Source: Sphingobacterium corticibacterium
Lineage (GTDB): Bacteria > Bacteroidota > Bacteroidia > Sphingobacteriales > Sphingobacteriaceae
Length of the DNA: 64,000 nt
Reading direction: 5' to 3'
NCBI RefSeq assembly: GCF_004208525.1
Contig: NZ_SGIT01000002.1
Location: 1,488,001 to 1,552,000, forward strand
Positions 36,617 through 46,755 of this stretch are shown here, one piece after another. The notes under the pieces are model-generated. The model worked only from the letters and a program-made list of their open reading frames with translations, was not told the origin of the DNA and made no database searches. Position 1 is the stretch's first letter. Every line of letters starts with the position of its first letter. The translations under genes were made by a program, and so were the position numbers.

Positions 36617-37615
36617 TTACAACCCTAATCTCTCGGATATTTCCAGCATACGTTCGATAGGTTTTCTGGCACGTTCTACAACATCTATAGACAAGTCTAC
36701 TTCGGGTAATTCATAATACAAACAGTTATAAAGCTTCTCTAACGTATTTAGCTTCATATGTGGGCAATCATTACATGCACATATATTATTTGGTGGTGCC
36801 GGGATAAAAGTCTTCGCAGGGCTTGCTTTCTGCATCTGATGTAAAATACCAGATTCCGTTGCAACAATATATTGTTGTGCACTATCCTCAATCGTAAATT
36901 TCAACATACCTGAGGTAGAACCGATATAATCTGCTTGTGCTAGAATATGATCTTCACATTCGGGGTGTGCAATAAATTTAGCATCCGGAAATTGCTTCTT
37001 TAAATCTGCTATTTTATCCTGTGAGAAAATTTCATGTACCATACATGCGCCATTCCATAATACCAAATCACGACCTGTTTTCTTTTTGACATACTCCCCT
37101 AGATTACGATCAGGACCAAAAATAATCTTTTGCTCTTTTGGTAAACTTTCCACAATCTGCACCGCATTACTAGATGTGCACACAATATCCGACAGGGCTT
37201 TTAACTCTGCAGTACAGTTTACATAGGTAATAACCATATGATCTGGATATTGCTCTTTAAATTTAGCGAACAAATGTGGAGGACAGCTGTCTGATAATGA
37301 ACACCCTGCTTTTAAATCAGGTAACAACACTTTTTTTGAAGGCGATAAAATCTTAGCTGTTTCAGCCATAAAATGCACTCCAGCAAAAACAATTACATCC
37401 GCATCCGTCTTGGCTGCTTGTTGCGATAATCCCAAACTATCTCCAATATAATCAGCAATATCTTGAATATCAGCTTCTTGATAATAATGTGCTAAGATAA
37501 CTGCATTCTTTTCTTTTTTAAGTTGCTGAATTTCAGCTACGATATCTACCGTGGGATCAATAGGCTCATCGATATAGCCCTTTGCCTCCAAATCCCTTTC
37601 AAAAATAGTATTCAT
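36617..37615 (-). CDS. nadA: Quinolinate synthase A
   Basis: Condenses iminoaspartate with dihydroxyacetone phosphate to quinolinate using a [4Fe-4S] cluster. [23 protein letters not shown] is the N-terminal substrate-binding block. Cluster Cys candidates are in [19 protein letters not shown] and [12 protein letters not shown]. Length is 332 residues. It is divergent from nadB, which supplies iminoaspartate, across the candidate replication origin. A TACTTTTG box at 37662-37669 (minus strand) is a likely promoter element. Confidence 0.95.
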   Translation of the reverse strand: MNTIFERDLEAKGYIDEPIDPTVDIVAEIQQLKKEKNAVILAHYYQEADIQDIADYIGDSLGLSQQAAKTDADVIVFAGVHFMAETAKILSPSKKVLLPDLKAGCSLSDSCPPHLFAKFKEQYPDHMVITYVNCTAELKALSDIVCTSSNAVQIVESLPKEQKIIFGPDRNLGEYVKKKTGRDLVLWNGACMVHEIFSQDKIADLKKQFPDAKFIAHPECEDHILAQADYIGSTSGMLKFTIEDSAQQYIVATESGILHQMQKASPAKTFIPAPPNNICACNDCPHMKLNTLEKLYNCLYYELPEVDLSIDVVERARKPIERMLEISERLGL

Positions 37616-38105
37616 GATTTCTCTCTCTATTTAGCTTCTTTAGTTTGACTAAACAACAATACAAAAGTAAAGAAAGAAAATCAAACGAAATCCACATTCC
37701 CTTTTTTCAATAAATGATAATCTATTTTTAAAGAAAGAATCTTATTGTTTATTAGCGTGTGGAAAATGGGGATAAGTGTATCGATTTTTATTTGGATAAA
37801 TGTTTATTATTTCGTTTTCCACATATTATCAACAAAACTGAAACTGTTACGATTTGATTTTCAATGGAGTGATTTTTTTAGTTTTTCTTTTTCCATAATT
37901 TTTTGTTGAATGTTTATTGTTTACAATTTGTTAATATTAGGTTGATTTTGTCTTAACTTTTATCTCCTTTTTGTGGGAATATGCAGGTGGTTGTGGAAAG
38001 ATTGAAAGTTTTAATTTTTAGTTCACCCTTTTTATACAGGTTTTCCACATATTTTGTTAATTTGTTCTTTATATTAATAGAAGGACATTCCGCTTTATAT
38101 ACTTT
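37616..38105. other. oriC: Candidate chromosomal replication origin (oriC) between nadA and nadB
   Basis: A 490-bp gene-free AT-rich stretch. DnaA-box-like nonamers with one mismatch to TTATCCACA (either strand) lie at 37758-37766, 37767-37775, 37791-37799, 37815-37823, 37826-37834 and 38041-38049. TTTTCCACATATT occurs twice (37815 and 38041). A T-rich, GC-poor stretch at 37861-37970 could unwind. To the left most genes run leftward and to the right most run rightward. In sampled minus-strand genes the plus strand is C-rich to the left (G7/C20 at 23041-23100) and G-rich to the right (G18/C6 at 41041-41100). Two parS-like sites follow at 43.9 kb. No box is an exact consensus, so this remains a prediction. 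Confidence 0.68.
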
Positions 38106-39698
38106 ATGATACATAGAAACGTAGATTTTTTGATAATTGGTTCCGGCATTGCCGGGTTGAGCTTTGCACTTAAAGCGGCCAAATTGGGTAAAGTATTGAT
38201 AGTCACGAAGTCTAATGAAGATGAATCTAATACCAAATATGCGCAGGGAGGTGTAGCCGCCGTTGTGGATAAGTCTGATAGCTTTGAAAAGCATATAGCT
38301 GATACACAGATAGCTGGAGATGGTTTGTGTCAACTAAATGTTGTGGAAAACGTAGTTAAGGAAGCTCCTGAAAGAATTAAGGAACTTATTGAGTATGGCA
38401 CTAATTTCGATAAAGTCGATGAGGAACATTATGATCTTGCTCGTGAAGGTGGACATTCCAATCATCGTATTCTTCATTATAAGGATATCACAGGTTATGA
38501 AATAGAGCGAGCATTATTGGAGAAAGTGCATCAACACCAAAATATTGAGATATTAACGCATTATTTTGCGATTGATTTGATTACGCAACATCATCAGGGA
38601 ATTCATGTTGATAGAAGTACAGCAGATATTCGCTGTTTTGGTATCTATGCGTTGAATACACGAAGCAATACGATTGAGACTTTTCTTAGTAAAGTGACAT
38701 TGATGGCATCTGGGGGAGCGGGACATGTATATGCCAGTACAACGAACCCTACTATTGCAACTGGTGACGGGATTGCCATGGTATATCGGGCGAAGGGGAA
38801 AGTTAGAAACATGGAATTTATACAATTTCACCCAACATCTTTATATAATCCGCAGGAATCGCCATCATTCCTTATTTCAGAAGCGGTACGTGGTTTTGGT
38901 GGTATTTTGAGAAGAGTAACCGGAGAGTCCTTTATGGAGGAATATGATGAGCGTGCGTCATTAGCTCCTAGGGACATCGTTGCGAGAGCGATAGATAATG
39001 AAATGAAGAAATCTGGGCTTGATTTCGTATACTTGGATATTACCCATCGTAAAAGAGCGGACATTATAGCACATTTTCCGAATATATATGAGAAGTGTCT
39101 TTCAGTAGGATTAGATATGACGAAGGACTATATACCCGTTACACCCGCTGCACATTATTTATGCGGAGGTATAATGGTTGATGAAATGGGAAGAACTTCC
39201 ATTCAGAATTTGTATGCCTGTGGAGAATGTTCGTCAACAGGACTCCATGGAGCCAATCGTTTGGCTTCGAATTCTTTACTGGAGGCTGTAGTATATGCCC
39301 ACCGAATTTTTGAGGATGCATCGTCTATATTGAATACGGTAGATTATGCAACGGATATTCCGTTTTGGGATGAGTCTAAGGTACAATTAATGAATGAAGA
39401 GATATTAGTCACGCATAATTTACGTGAAACACAGAAATTGATGAGCGATTATGTTGGGATAGTGCGTTCTGATTTTCGTTTGGACAGAGCTATTAGACGG
39501 TTGGGTTTTTTACATGAAGAAACGGAAGAGTTTTATAGAAATACCAAGTTATCTGTAAAATTATGTGAGTTGCGTAATGTTATACAAGTTTCCTATTTAA
39601 TTGTGAAATCTGCGATGCAACGTAGAGAAAGTAGGGGATTACATTATACAACAGATTTTCCTTATAAATCAGATGAATTAAAAGATACAGTTTTATAA
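38106..39698 (+). CDS. nadB: L-aspartate oxidase
   Basis: A flavoenzyme oxidising L-aspartate to iminoaspartate for NadA. FAD motif GSGIAGLSFALKAA (about residues 12-25), SNTKYAQGGVAAV, then EGGHSNHRILHYKDITG and the active-site block MEFIQFHPT. APRDIVARAID and the C-terminal ASNSLLEAVVYAHR region are also typical. Length is 530 residues. It is divergent from nadA over the candidate origin and precedes the hexapeptide protein gene by 10 bp. Confidence 0.95.
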   Translation: MIHRNVDFLIIGSGIAGLSFALKAAKLGKVLIVTKSNEDESNTKYAQGGVAAVVDKSDSFEKHIADTQIAGDGLCQLNVVENVVKEAPERIKELIEYGTNFDKVDEEHYDLAREGGHSNHRILHYKDITGYEIERALLEKVHQHQNIEILTHYFAIDLITQHHQGIHVDRSTADIRCFGIYALNTRSNTIETFLSKVTLMASGGAGHVYASTTNPTIATGDGIAMVYRAKGKVRNMEFIQFHPTSLYNPQESPSFLISEAVRGFGGILRRVTGESFMEEYDERASLAPRDIVARAIDNEMKKSGLDFVYLDITHRKRADIIAHFPNIYEKCLSVGLDMTKDYIPVTPAAHYLCGGIMVDEMGRTSIQNLYACGECSSTGLHGANRLASNSLLEAVVYAHRIFEDASSILNTVDYATDIPFWDESKVQLMNEEILVTHNLRETQKLMSDYVGIVRSDFRLDRAIRRLGFLHEETEEFYRNTKLSVKLCELRNVIQVSYLIVKSAMQRRESRGLHYTTDFPYKSDELKDTVL

Positions 39699-39708
39699 TT
39701 GAAGCAAG

Positions 39709-40215
39709 ATGCCAACCATTTTACCCGTAAAAGATATTTATCCGCGTATAGATAAATCTATTTTCATTGCTGAGAACGCTACTATCGTTGGTGATGTTGT
39801 TATCGGCGAGCATTGTTCTATTTGGTTTAATGCTGTTATCAGAGCTGATGTGAATTATATTCGTATTGGTGATTATACGAATATTCAGGACGGTGTTGTT
39901 ATCCATTGTACATATCGGAAAAATGGAACGGATATTGGTAATTTTGTGAATATAGGACACAACGCCATTGTACATGGGTGTATAGTACATGATTATACAC
40001 TTATTGGTATGGGCGCAATTGTGATGGACAGGGCTATTATAGAATCTAATGTAATTATTGCAGCCGGTGCGGTTGTTTTAGAAAATACTATATGCGAATC
40101 AGGATATTTATATGCGGGAGTTCCGGCTAAAAAGATAAAGCCACTAACAGATGAGCAATTGGCTATGTTAAAGCAACTGCCACATAATTATGTGTTATAT
40201 AGTTCCTGGTTTTAA
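39709..40215 (+). CDS. Gamma-carbonic-anhydrase-like hexapeptide-repeat protein
   Basis: A 168-residue left-handed beta-helix protein with repeated [IV]xxxx hexapeptides. Three His corresponding to the metal ligands of the gamma class are present (VVIHCTY and GHNAIVHGC). Closely related YrdA/PaaY-type proteins bind metal but often show weak or no carbonic anhydrase activity. It lies 10 bp after nadB and is probably co-transcribed with it. Enzymatic function is uncertain; an acyl-CoA thioesterase role, as described for PaaY, is an alternative. Confidence 0.88.
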   Translation: MPTILPVKDIYPRIDKSIFIAENATIVGDVVIGEHCSIWFNAVIRADVNYIRIGDYTNIQDGVVIHCTYRKNGTDIGNFVNIGHNAIVHGCIVHDYTLIGMGAIVMDRAIIESNVIIAAGAVVLENTICESGYLYAGVPAKKIKPLTDEQLAMLKQLPHNYVLYSSWF

Positions 40216-40270
40216 TGCTATATTCTATTCTTTAGAATAATAGTTGATAGATATTATTTTATCAGCCATT

Positions 40271-41896
40271 CTATTTTAAATTAATCGTTTCATTTTGATC
40301 CCAATTAGCCCGTATAGTAAAGGTTTTATTGAGATACCAGATATTTTCTGCTTGTTTTTTTGCATAAACATCTGCTGGATCCCATCTTCCGTTATTGTTC
40401 GCGTCGTAAATAATCCGTATGGAATATTTACCTCCAGGATAATTGTTATAATTTATTCTGGGGTTTGACGCATGAAGAGGCTGCCTATCAAATACCTTTT
40501 CTTTCGTTTCGTCAATAAGTTCTACAATGTAGTTTATTGTAGAATCCAATCCGTTTACGGTGAAATTGATGTTACCATAATTATCCGATTCATCTAAGGT
40601 AAATCTTGTCTTAAATTCTATATTGGTATCGTCAAATGACGTGCGCATGGCCCCTTCTTGAATAACTAACTCATAGTCTCGTTTAGGACGCCAATTATAA
40701 CGTATATGATATAGGTTTGTATTTAGGGTATCCTGTTGCAATTGGAAGTTTCTTCTGGAGACGGAATCTTCATGAATAAGGATTTTTGATTTATCAACAT
40801 TAGCTAATGGGCTGGCGCTAGTTAGTGTGATATGGCGGACACGATCTACCTTATTTGTAATGCTTAATATAGGTTTTACCTCTCTATCGAATTTTGCGTT
40901 TTTATTTGTTCTTATAAAAATAGTATCCAATATCTGATCGTTGTCACTTAATTCTATTTTTATAGAATCAAGTTCTGTTTTTGGTATATAGATTTTTGCA
41001 GAGTCATTGTTAAGACTATATTGCTCTATTTTGTTTTCATTTAGTTCTTCAGGGAATAGAATTTTTGTCTCTGGGCGTTCGAGTGGTTTTGTGAAGGTTA
41101 ATAAGATATGGCCAGTTGGTTCGAATTTTTTCTCCAACGTGCGAAAATCTTTTGGATATGCTTTTGTTATTTCAAGTTTTATATCTGTTATATCCCGATC
41201 TAAGTATATACTATCTTCGATAAAACCAATCCATTCATCATTTCCATTAAAGATACGGTCATTGTTTTGCTCCTTTAAAGCATAAATTCGATAGGTATCT
41301 TCTCTTAAATTATTGAATTTAAAATTGCCGGAGGTGTCCACATTTGCGAATATATTTGCTTTTCTTTTTCCAAATATAGAATCTTGAGATATCGGAATAA
41401 GAAGCACTTTGATGTTTTCGTCTTTCTTTTGGTCGAATTGTTTCGTAAAGCCATTGAGAACAGAGCCACTGATAGAGAGAGAATCTAATTCATCTCCGGT
41501 AGCGAATACATAATTGTAATCTATAAAAGGGTTACTTTCATTGTAATCTACCAACCCCTTGCCAAAATTGATTGTATAAGTGGTATTCCCTTCCAATGAA
41601 TCAGGTAAAGTAATAACCAAGTCTTTTTTCCGTACACGATAGTCCACGATGTCTTCCAGATCAGGACTGATGCTAAATTCTTTGTATTGGTTGTTTAATT
41701 TTATGAATTCATCAAAACGGAGTACAATTCTTTTTTCTGTAAAATTTGTCGTGAAGTTCGGAATCGATACATCTAGTAGTTTTGGCGCTATAGAATCTTT
41801 CGGCCCGCCCGTCGGACGCTGCATATTTGCACATCGACTTAAACTAAATAATAGCAATAAAATAAACCCAAAAAGTGCCATATTTTGCATTTTCAT
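40271..41896 (-). CDS. Large Ig-like-domain lipoprotein
   Basis: The frame is open from 41947, but MKMQNMALFGFILLLLFSLSRC starting at 41896 gives a proper lipoprotein signal (lipobox LSRC), so I use it; 541 residues. After the anchor, QRPTGGPKDSIAPKLLDVSIPNFTTNF begins a bacterial Ig-like (Big_5-type) domain, followed by several beta-rich segments, including a carboxypeptidase-like NVDTSGNFKFNNLREDTYRIYALKE. The whole family is a common Bacteroidota surface lipoprotein of unknown role. It is convergent with the hexapeptide gene and upstream of nothing obvious. Confidence 0.8.
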   Translation of the reverse strand: MKMQNMALFGFILLLLFSLSRCANMQRPTGGPKDSIAPKLLDVSIPNFTTNFTEKRIVLRFDEFIKLNNQYKEFSISPDLEDIVDYRVRKKDLVITLPDSLEGNTTYTINFGKGLVDYNESNPFIDYNYVFATGDELDSLSISGSVLNGFTKQFDQKKDENIKVLLIPISQDSIFGKRKANIFANVDTSGNFKFNNLREDTYRIYALKEQNNDRIFNGNDEWIGFIEDSIYLDRDITDIKLEITKAYPKDFRTLEKKFEPTGHILLTFTKPLERPETKILFPEELNENKIEQYSLNNDSAKIYIPKTELDSIKIELSDNDQILDTIFIRTNKNAKFDREVKPILSITNKVDRVRHITLTSASPLANVDKSKILIHEDSVSRRNFQLQQDTLNTNLYHIRYNWRPKRDYELVIQEGAMRTSFDDTNIEFKTRFTLDESDNYGNINFTVNGLDSTINYIVELIDETKEKVFDRQPLHASNPRINYNNYPGGKYSIRIIYDANNNGRWDPADVYAKKQAENIWYLNKTFTIRANWDQNETINLK

Positions 41897-42025
41897 TATT
41901 TTAAGGCTATTGGACAAACTTTTATTTATTTTGGAAGGTTGACTCATAAAATTTAAGATAGTCTCTTATATCGCGTTATTTTTATATAATTCTTTTTTAT
42001 ATATAATATATTGAATATCAGATTA

Positions 42026-43885
42026 TTAACTCATATGTACCATTAATACACTGATATCGGAGGGTGAAACTCCTGATATACGGGAAGCTTGGCCAAGTGT
42101 ACGTGGTTTTACTTTTAATAATTTTTCACGTGCTTCAATAGAAAGAGAGGCAAGTGTAGCATAATCAAAATTTGGATTTATTTCTTTGTCTTCCATTTTT
42201 TTCATTCTATTTACAATTTCCATTTCTTTGGCGAAATAACTATCATACTTTATTTTTATTTCCGCCTGTTCAATGGTTTCCTGTTCGTAATTGTTCAGTA
42301 AGTTACTAAATGCGGTACTTGCTTTAGCAATATCTCCGATATTTATTTGCGGTCTACTCAATATGTTGAATATCCTAGATTTTTGATGAAGTGGACTGGA
42401 ACCGACTTCTTTCAAAACGGGATTCATCTCGTCAGGTGAAATACTATGTTGTTTCATATAATCCACTAGGTAATCCGAATCGTCTATTTTCTTATTTACT
42501 TTTCTCAAGCGTTCTTCATCAATTAAACCAAATTTGTGCGCGATGGGTGTGAGACGAATATCTGCATTATCTTGACGTAAGAGAAGTCGGTGTTCTGCTC
42601 TAGAGGTAAACATACGGTAAGGTTCTTCTGTACCTTTGGTAACTAAATCATCGATGAGAACACCAATATAGGATTCAGAGCGTTTTAATATGAGTTCTTG
42701 TAAATCGTTAATTCGTCGATGTGCATTTACACCGGCGATAAACCCTTGCGCTCCGGCTTCTTCATAGCCGGTTGTTCCATTAATTTGACCAGCGAAGAAG
42801 AGATGTTTAACTTTCAAAGTTTCTAACGTCAAGTCCAATTGCATAGGAGGAAAATAATCATACTCTATAGCATATCCCGGTCTGTACATTTTCGCATTTT
42901 CAAATCCGGGTATTAAGCGTAATGCTTTTTGCTGTACATCTTCCGGAAGCGAGGTGGAAAAACCATTTACATATATTTCTACAGTATTAAAGCCTTCCGG
43001 TTCTACAAATATTTGGTGTCTATCCCGTTCTGCAAAGCGATTTATTTTATCTTCGATAGATGGACAATATCGCGGACCTAAACCTTTTATTCGCCCCGTA
43101 AACATGGGGGATTTTTCAAATCCGGTTTTTAGTACTTCGTGCACTTTATCATTGGTATAGGTAATCCAACAGCATCGTTGTATCGTTGGTAATTCAACAT
43201 CGGTATAAGAGAATCGTCCCCTTTTTTCATCACCCCACTGTTCTTCCATTAAATTGTAGTTGAGCGATCGTCCATCTACCCTGGGAGGAGTCCCCGTTTT
43301 CATTCTACCTGACTCAAACCCCAAAGTAATGAGCTGTTCTGTAAGCCCGGTCGCTGCTTTTTCTCCTGTACGTCCCCCTCCTATTTTCTTTTCGCCGATA
43401 TGTATAACACCATTTAAAAAAGTACCATTGGTCAAAACGACAGCATCTGCCTCTATACGGATACCGAGAGACGTTACGACGCCCGTTGCTCTTCCGTTTT
43501 CAATAATAATTTCTTTAACGGTATCTTGCCACATATCTAGATTTGGAAGTGATTCTAGTGTAAGTCTCCATTCTTCTGCAAAACGCATTCTATCATTTTG
43601 TGATCGGGGACTCCACATTGCGGGTCCTTTCGAGAGATTTAACATTCTGAATTGTAAGGTGGACTTATCGGCAATAATACCGGTATATCCGCCCATCGCA
43701 TCAATTTCTCTAACAATTTGTCCTTTTGCTACACCACCTATTGCCGGATTGCAACTCATCTGTGCGATGACGCCCATGTTCATCGTAATTAATAATACAG
43801 ATGATCCAAGATTAGCTGCTGCTGCCGCTGCTTCACATCCTGCATGGCCGGCACCTACTACTATGACATTATATTTATTAAACAT
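42026..43885 (-). CDS. mnmG: tRNA uridine-5-carboxymethylaminomethyl modification enzyme MnmG (GidA)
   Basis: With MnmE it modifies U34 of certain tRNAs, using FAD and NADH. I start at 43885 ([16 protein letters not shown]); five extra residues are possible. The FAD motif [10 protein letters not shown] is at about 11-20; [17 protein letters not shown] and [16 protein letters not shown] are family signatures. The C-terminal MnmE-binding domain has [15 protein letters not shown]. Length is 619 residues. mnmG is often origin-proximal in bacteria, in line with the candidate origin 4-6 kb away. Two parS-like sites lie just upstream of its start. Confidence 0.96.
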   Translation of the reverse strand: MFNKYNVIVVGAGHAGCEAAAAAANLGSSVLLITMNMGVIAQMSCNPAIGGVAKGQIVREIDAMGGYTGIIADKSTLQFRMLNLSKGPAMWSPRSQNDRMRFAEEWRLTLESLPNLDMWQDTVKEIIIENGRATGVVTSLGIRIEADAVVLTNGTFLNGVIHIGEKKIGGGRTGEKAATGLTEQLITLGFESGRMKTGTPPRVDGRSLNYNLMEEQWGDEKRGRFSYTDVELPTIQRCCWITYTNDKVHEVLKTGFEKSPMFTGRIKGLGPRYCPSIEDKINRFAERDRHQIFVEPEGFNTVEIYVNGFSTSLPEDVQQKALRLIPGFENAKMYRPGYAIEYDYFPPMQLDLTLETLKVKHLFFAGQINGTTGYEEAGAQGFIAGVNAHRRINDLQELILKRSESYIGVLIDDLVTKGTEEPYRMFTSRAEHRLLLRQDNADIRLTPIAHKFGLIDEERLRKVNKKIDDSDYLVDYMKQHSISPDEMNPVLKEVGSSPLHQKSRIFNILSRPQINIGDIAKASTAFSNLLNNYEQETIEQAEIKIKYDSYFAKEMEIVNRMKKMEDKEINPNFDYATLASLSIEAREKLLKVKPRTLGQASRISGVSPSDISVLMVHMS

Positions 43886-43903
43886 GTTCTTTTTGTTCAC
43901 TGA

Positions 43904-43919
43904 AGTTCCACGTGGAATT
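43904..43919. promoter_or_regulatory. parS: parS-like site 1
   Basis: AGTTCCACGTGGAATT contains the 12-bp perfect palindrome TTCCACGTGGAA, centred on CACGTG, with the symmetry of the ParB-binding consensus TGTTTCACGTGAAACA. It lies in the mnmG/ABC-F gap. parAB genes are not in the window. Confidence 0.65.
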
Positions 43920-43934
43920 ATATATATTTAATCG

Positions 43935-43950
43935 TGTTTCACGTGGAACG
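43935..43950. promoter_or_regulatory. parS: parS-like site 2
   Basis: TGTTTCACGTGGAACG differs from TGTTTCACGTGAAACA at two positions. Its centre is 31 bp from site 1, and it lies 2 bases beyond the ABC-F stop. Confidence 0.72.
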
Positions 43951-43952
43951 GA

Positions 43953-45818
43953 TTATATACATTCTGCTAGTTCTAGCCAGCGCTCCGATTTGTTATCAAG
44001 TTCGTTTTGTAATTTTTCGATATCTAAAGCAATTTCTGTTATATCTTGATGACTAGTAATGGAATTTAATAATTCTGTTTTTTGTATTATTATATTTTCT
44101 ATTTCTGTTATTTCTTTTTCCAAAGACTCATATTCGAGTTGCTCTTTATAAGAAAGTCTTTTCTTTTCTGTTTTTGATGATGATATTATCTTTTCGGCGG
44201 GTATACTCTTTACTTTTTCTTTTTTGTCTCGCAGAATCTGTTCTTGTTCTATTTTATAATCCGCGTAATTCCCATTGTATATTTTTAGGTTTCCACTATT
44301 TTCAAAAATAAAGAGTTGTTCCGTTAGTTTATCTATTAAATAGCGATCGTGAGAAACCAATACTAAAACTCCACCATAATTTTCTAGAAATTCTTCTAAT
44401 ACATTTAATGTGTCTATATCTAAATCATTAGAGGGCTCATCGAGTATCAAGAAGTTCGGATTGGCCATTAATACACGCATCAATTGTAAACGCTTCTTTT
44501 CTCCCCCACTCAGCCGGTTTACTAAATTGTATTGCTTTTCTGGTGGAAATAAAAATAATGTCAATAGTTGTGAAGCTGTAATGACATCGCCGTTGGCCAT
44601 TTCAATATAGTCTGCTACATTTTTTACAATATCCAATACACGATCATGTTCTTTAAACGTTAATCCTTCTTGTTTATAATATCCGAATTTAGTAGTCTCC
44701 CCTATGATAATATTTCCATGATCTGGAGATATGACTTGGGTTATTAAATTTAAAAAAGTGGATTTCCCACTGCCATTTTTCCCTGCAAGACCAACGCGAT
44801 CCCCCTTCTTAAAAATATAAGAAAAGTTATCTATAATTATTTTTCCAGAAAAAGATTTTGAAATTTGTTCCAATTCCAATATTTTGGAACCTTGCCTGCT
44901 TATCTTTACGGAAAGCTGAACATTTTCTTTTTTATGTGCTCCCTTTGATTTTTCCTCCAACTCATAAAAGGCATCAATGCGTGCCTTTGATTTTGTTCCT
45001 CTGGCTTGGGGCTGGCGGCGCATCCATTCCAATTCACGCCTAAGTAGGTTCTGTGCTTTTTCTGCTGTGGCTGCGTCTATAGCTTCGCGTTCGGATTTCT
45101 TTTCTAAAAAGTATGTATAATTTCCTTTATATACAAATAAACTTCCCTTGTCCAATTCTCTTATTTCTGTACATACATTATCCAGAAAATACCTGTCGTG
45201 TGTAACGAGAAGAACAGTTTTACTTCCTGTTGTCAATAATTTTTCTAGCCATTCTATAGTTTCTATATCCAAATGATTGGTTGGTTCATCCAAGATATAA
45301 ACATCAGGCTCGTCTATCAGTAATTTTGCCAGAGATAAACGTTTCCTTTGTCCTCCCGATAGACTGTCGATTGTTTGGTCAAAATCGGAGATCTGCAATC
45401 TATTTAAAATTGTTTTAATATTATATTCGTATTCCCAAGCCTCCAAAGCGGATAATTTATCGGTAAGTTCTACCAGTTTTTGCTCATCTATTTTATCGCT
45501 ACTCAATAAATTTTCATAGGCTTTTATTAACTGCTGTTGTTCGTTATCTGAGCTATAAATAAAATCGTTCACCGTTTCCATTCCATTAAAACTTGGTTCT
45601 TGAGATAAGAAACCGATTTTAATACCACGTTCTTTGACAACTTTTCCTTCCGTCGATACAATCTGTTCAGCAAGAATTTTGAGCAGCGTGGATTTACCCG
45701 TTCCATTTATGCCGACTAAAGCTACCCTGTCTCCTTTCTGTAAAGCAAAATGCAGATTGGTAAACAACCATTTGTCATGAAAGGAATGGCTAACTTGCTC
45801 TGTTGCTAAAATACTCAC
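43953..45818 (-). CDS. ABC-F family ATPase (Uup-like)
   Basis: A soluble tandem ATPase of 621 residues without membrane domain. Walker A motifs GINGTGKST and GKNGSGKST; signature motifs SGGQRKR and SGGEKKR; Walker B VYILDEPTNHLD and FLILDEPSNDLD. The interdomain linker is Arg-rich (RRELEWMRRQPQARGTKSKAR). A C-terminal coiled coil of about 80 residues (EYESLEKEITEIENIIIQ) is the Uup mark. ABC-F proteins act on ribosomes or DNA intermediates. The exact subfamily is inferred. Confidence 0.88.
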   Translation of the reverse strand: MSILATEQVSHSFHDKWLFTNLHFALQKGDRVALVGINGTGKSTLLKILAEQIVSTEGKVVKERGIKIGFLSQEPSFNGMETVNDFIYSSDNEQQQLIKAYENLLSSDKIDEQKLVELTDKLSALEAWEYEYNIKTILNRLQISDFDQTIDSLSGGQRKRLSLAKLLIDEPDVYILDEPTNHLDIETIEWLEKLLTTGSKTVLLVTHDRYFLDNVCTEIRELDKGSLFVYKGNYTYFLEKKSEREAIDAATAEKAQNLLRRELEWMRRQPQARGTKSKARIDAFYELEEKSKGAHKKENVQLSVKISRQGSKILELEQISKSFSGKIIIDNFSYIFKKGDRVGLAGKNGSGKSTFLNLITQVISPDHGNIIIGETTKFGYYKQEGLTFKEHDRVLDIVKNVADYIEMANGDVITASQLLTLFLFPPEKQYNLVNRLSGGEKKRLQLMRVLMANPNFLILDEPSNDLDIDTLNVLEEFLENYGGVLVLVSHDRYLIDKLTEQLFIFENSGNLKIYNGNYADYKIEQEQILRDKKEKVKSIPAEKIISSSKTEKKRLSYKEQLEYESLEKEITEIENIIIQKTELLNSITSHQDITEIALDIEKLQNELDNKSERWLELAECI

Positions 45819-46128
45819 GTGTAATATATTGATGATTAAATACTTATATTTATCTTTTTCTATAACTTAATGTATAAATTACAGAAAAAATTTATAACTG
45901 TATTAATACGGATATAAATTTCCAAGTACAAAAGTACGCAAATAATTTTCTTTTTTTTCTGTAAGATTTGGGGAAACTGGTCAGTCCTTTCTCAAAATTC
46001 AACAAGTTATTTTTCAAAAATAATATCTATTTTTCCCGTAATATATATGCGTTTTTTTAAGTGACATAAGCGGTTATTTTATACCGCTTACATTTTTTAC
46101 TTTCAAGCTTTATTGGCAAATAATTTGC
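45819..46128. other. 310-bp gap between ABC-F and apaG
   Basis: AT-rich, holding the promoter of the ABC-F gene. One hairpin, TAAGCGGT/ACCGCTTA (46067-46074 with 46083-46090), is followed on the plus strand by CATTTTTT, although no plus-strand gene lies immediately upstream. No open reading frame of note. Confidence 0.5.
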
Positions 46129-46515
46129 TTAATTCAATTTAAAGGAGGCTATTAAATTGAACCTGGGAATTTCTACATGAAATATATCGCCATTCACTTC
46201 CTTAATCATCTCATAATGTCCCGTCATATATCCTATTTCACTTTTTAGATTGCATCCCGAAACATACTGGTAAGTGGATCCTGGGATTAATATAGGTTGC
46301 TCACCTACGACACCCTCACCTTTAACCTGTTTAAAGTCTCCAAAAGAATCAAAAATATCCCAGTGTCTGTTGAGAAGTTGTATGGTAACATCACTTAGAT
46401 TCTCTATGGTGACTTGATAGGAAAACATAAAATGCATCTTCGCCGGGTTAGAATATTCGGGTTGATAGACAACGTCTACAGATACTTTTACGCCGGATGT
46501 TATTTGTGTATTCAT
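46129..46515 (-). CDS. apaG: ApaG/DUF525 domain protein
   Basis: A 128-residue single-domain beta-sandwich of the ApaG family. The core is VTIENLSDVTIQLLNRHWDIFDSFGD, then GEGVVGEQPILIPGSTYQYVSGCNLKSEIGYMTGHYEM; the last block is the family hallmark. ApaG is associated with divalent-metal resistance in Salmonella (CorD), but its molecular role is not settled. It appears to be a single gene here. Confidence 0.93.
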   Translation of the reverse strand: MNTQITSGVKVSVDVVYQPEYSNPAKMHFMFSYQVTIENLSDVTIQLLNRHWDIFDSFGDFKQVKGEGVVGEQPILIPGSTYQYVSGCNLKSEIGYMTGHYEMIKEVNGDIFHVEIPRFNLIASFKLN

Positions 46516-46596
46516 CTTTTAATTGCTCGTCTTTAACTGCATATCAAACCTAAATAAATTTATTTTATATGCAATATAATTGTGTCTGCATGTAAA

Positions 46597-46755
46597 ATGA
46601 ATTCTATTTTGCTCTCCTCTGCCATCAAGGGCTATTGTATAGAGGAAATATATCAGGATACTTCGTTTGATAATGAACACCTTAATCGTGAGCAAATTAT
46701 CAATTATCTTTTTAACCGTCAAATTTATTTTAATGTCGGAAGTGCTTTTATCTAA
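46597..46755 (+). CDS. Possible small protein or gene remnant (52 codons)
   Basis: In the 354-bp gap between apaG and the methylase gene, an ATG at 46597 opens 52 codons (MNSILLSSAIKGYC..., then NREQIINYLFNRQIYFNV) with plausible amino-acid composition. I do not recognise it, and no promoter box is clear. A longer minus-strand frame over the same DNA looks like AT-rich noise. It could be a true small gene, a decayed gene, or chance. Confidence 0.25.
   Translation: MNSILLSSAIKGYCIEEIYQDTSFDNEHLNREQIINYLFNRQIYFNVGSAFI

Noticed and set aside
37953..38333. 126-codon minus-strand frame across the candidate origin and nadB start
   Set aside because: Mostly the antisense of nadB; the rest is the AT-rich origin region.
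43260..43931. 223-codon plus-strand frame opposite mnmG
   Set aside because: Antisense shadow of a highly conserved gene; Pro/Ser-rich translation with no domain.
46067..46090. Hairpin in the ABC-F/apaG gap as a terminator
   Set aside because: The T-run is on the plus strand but no plus-strand gene ends nearby; function unclear.
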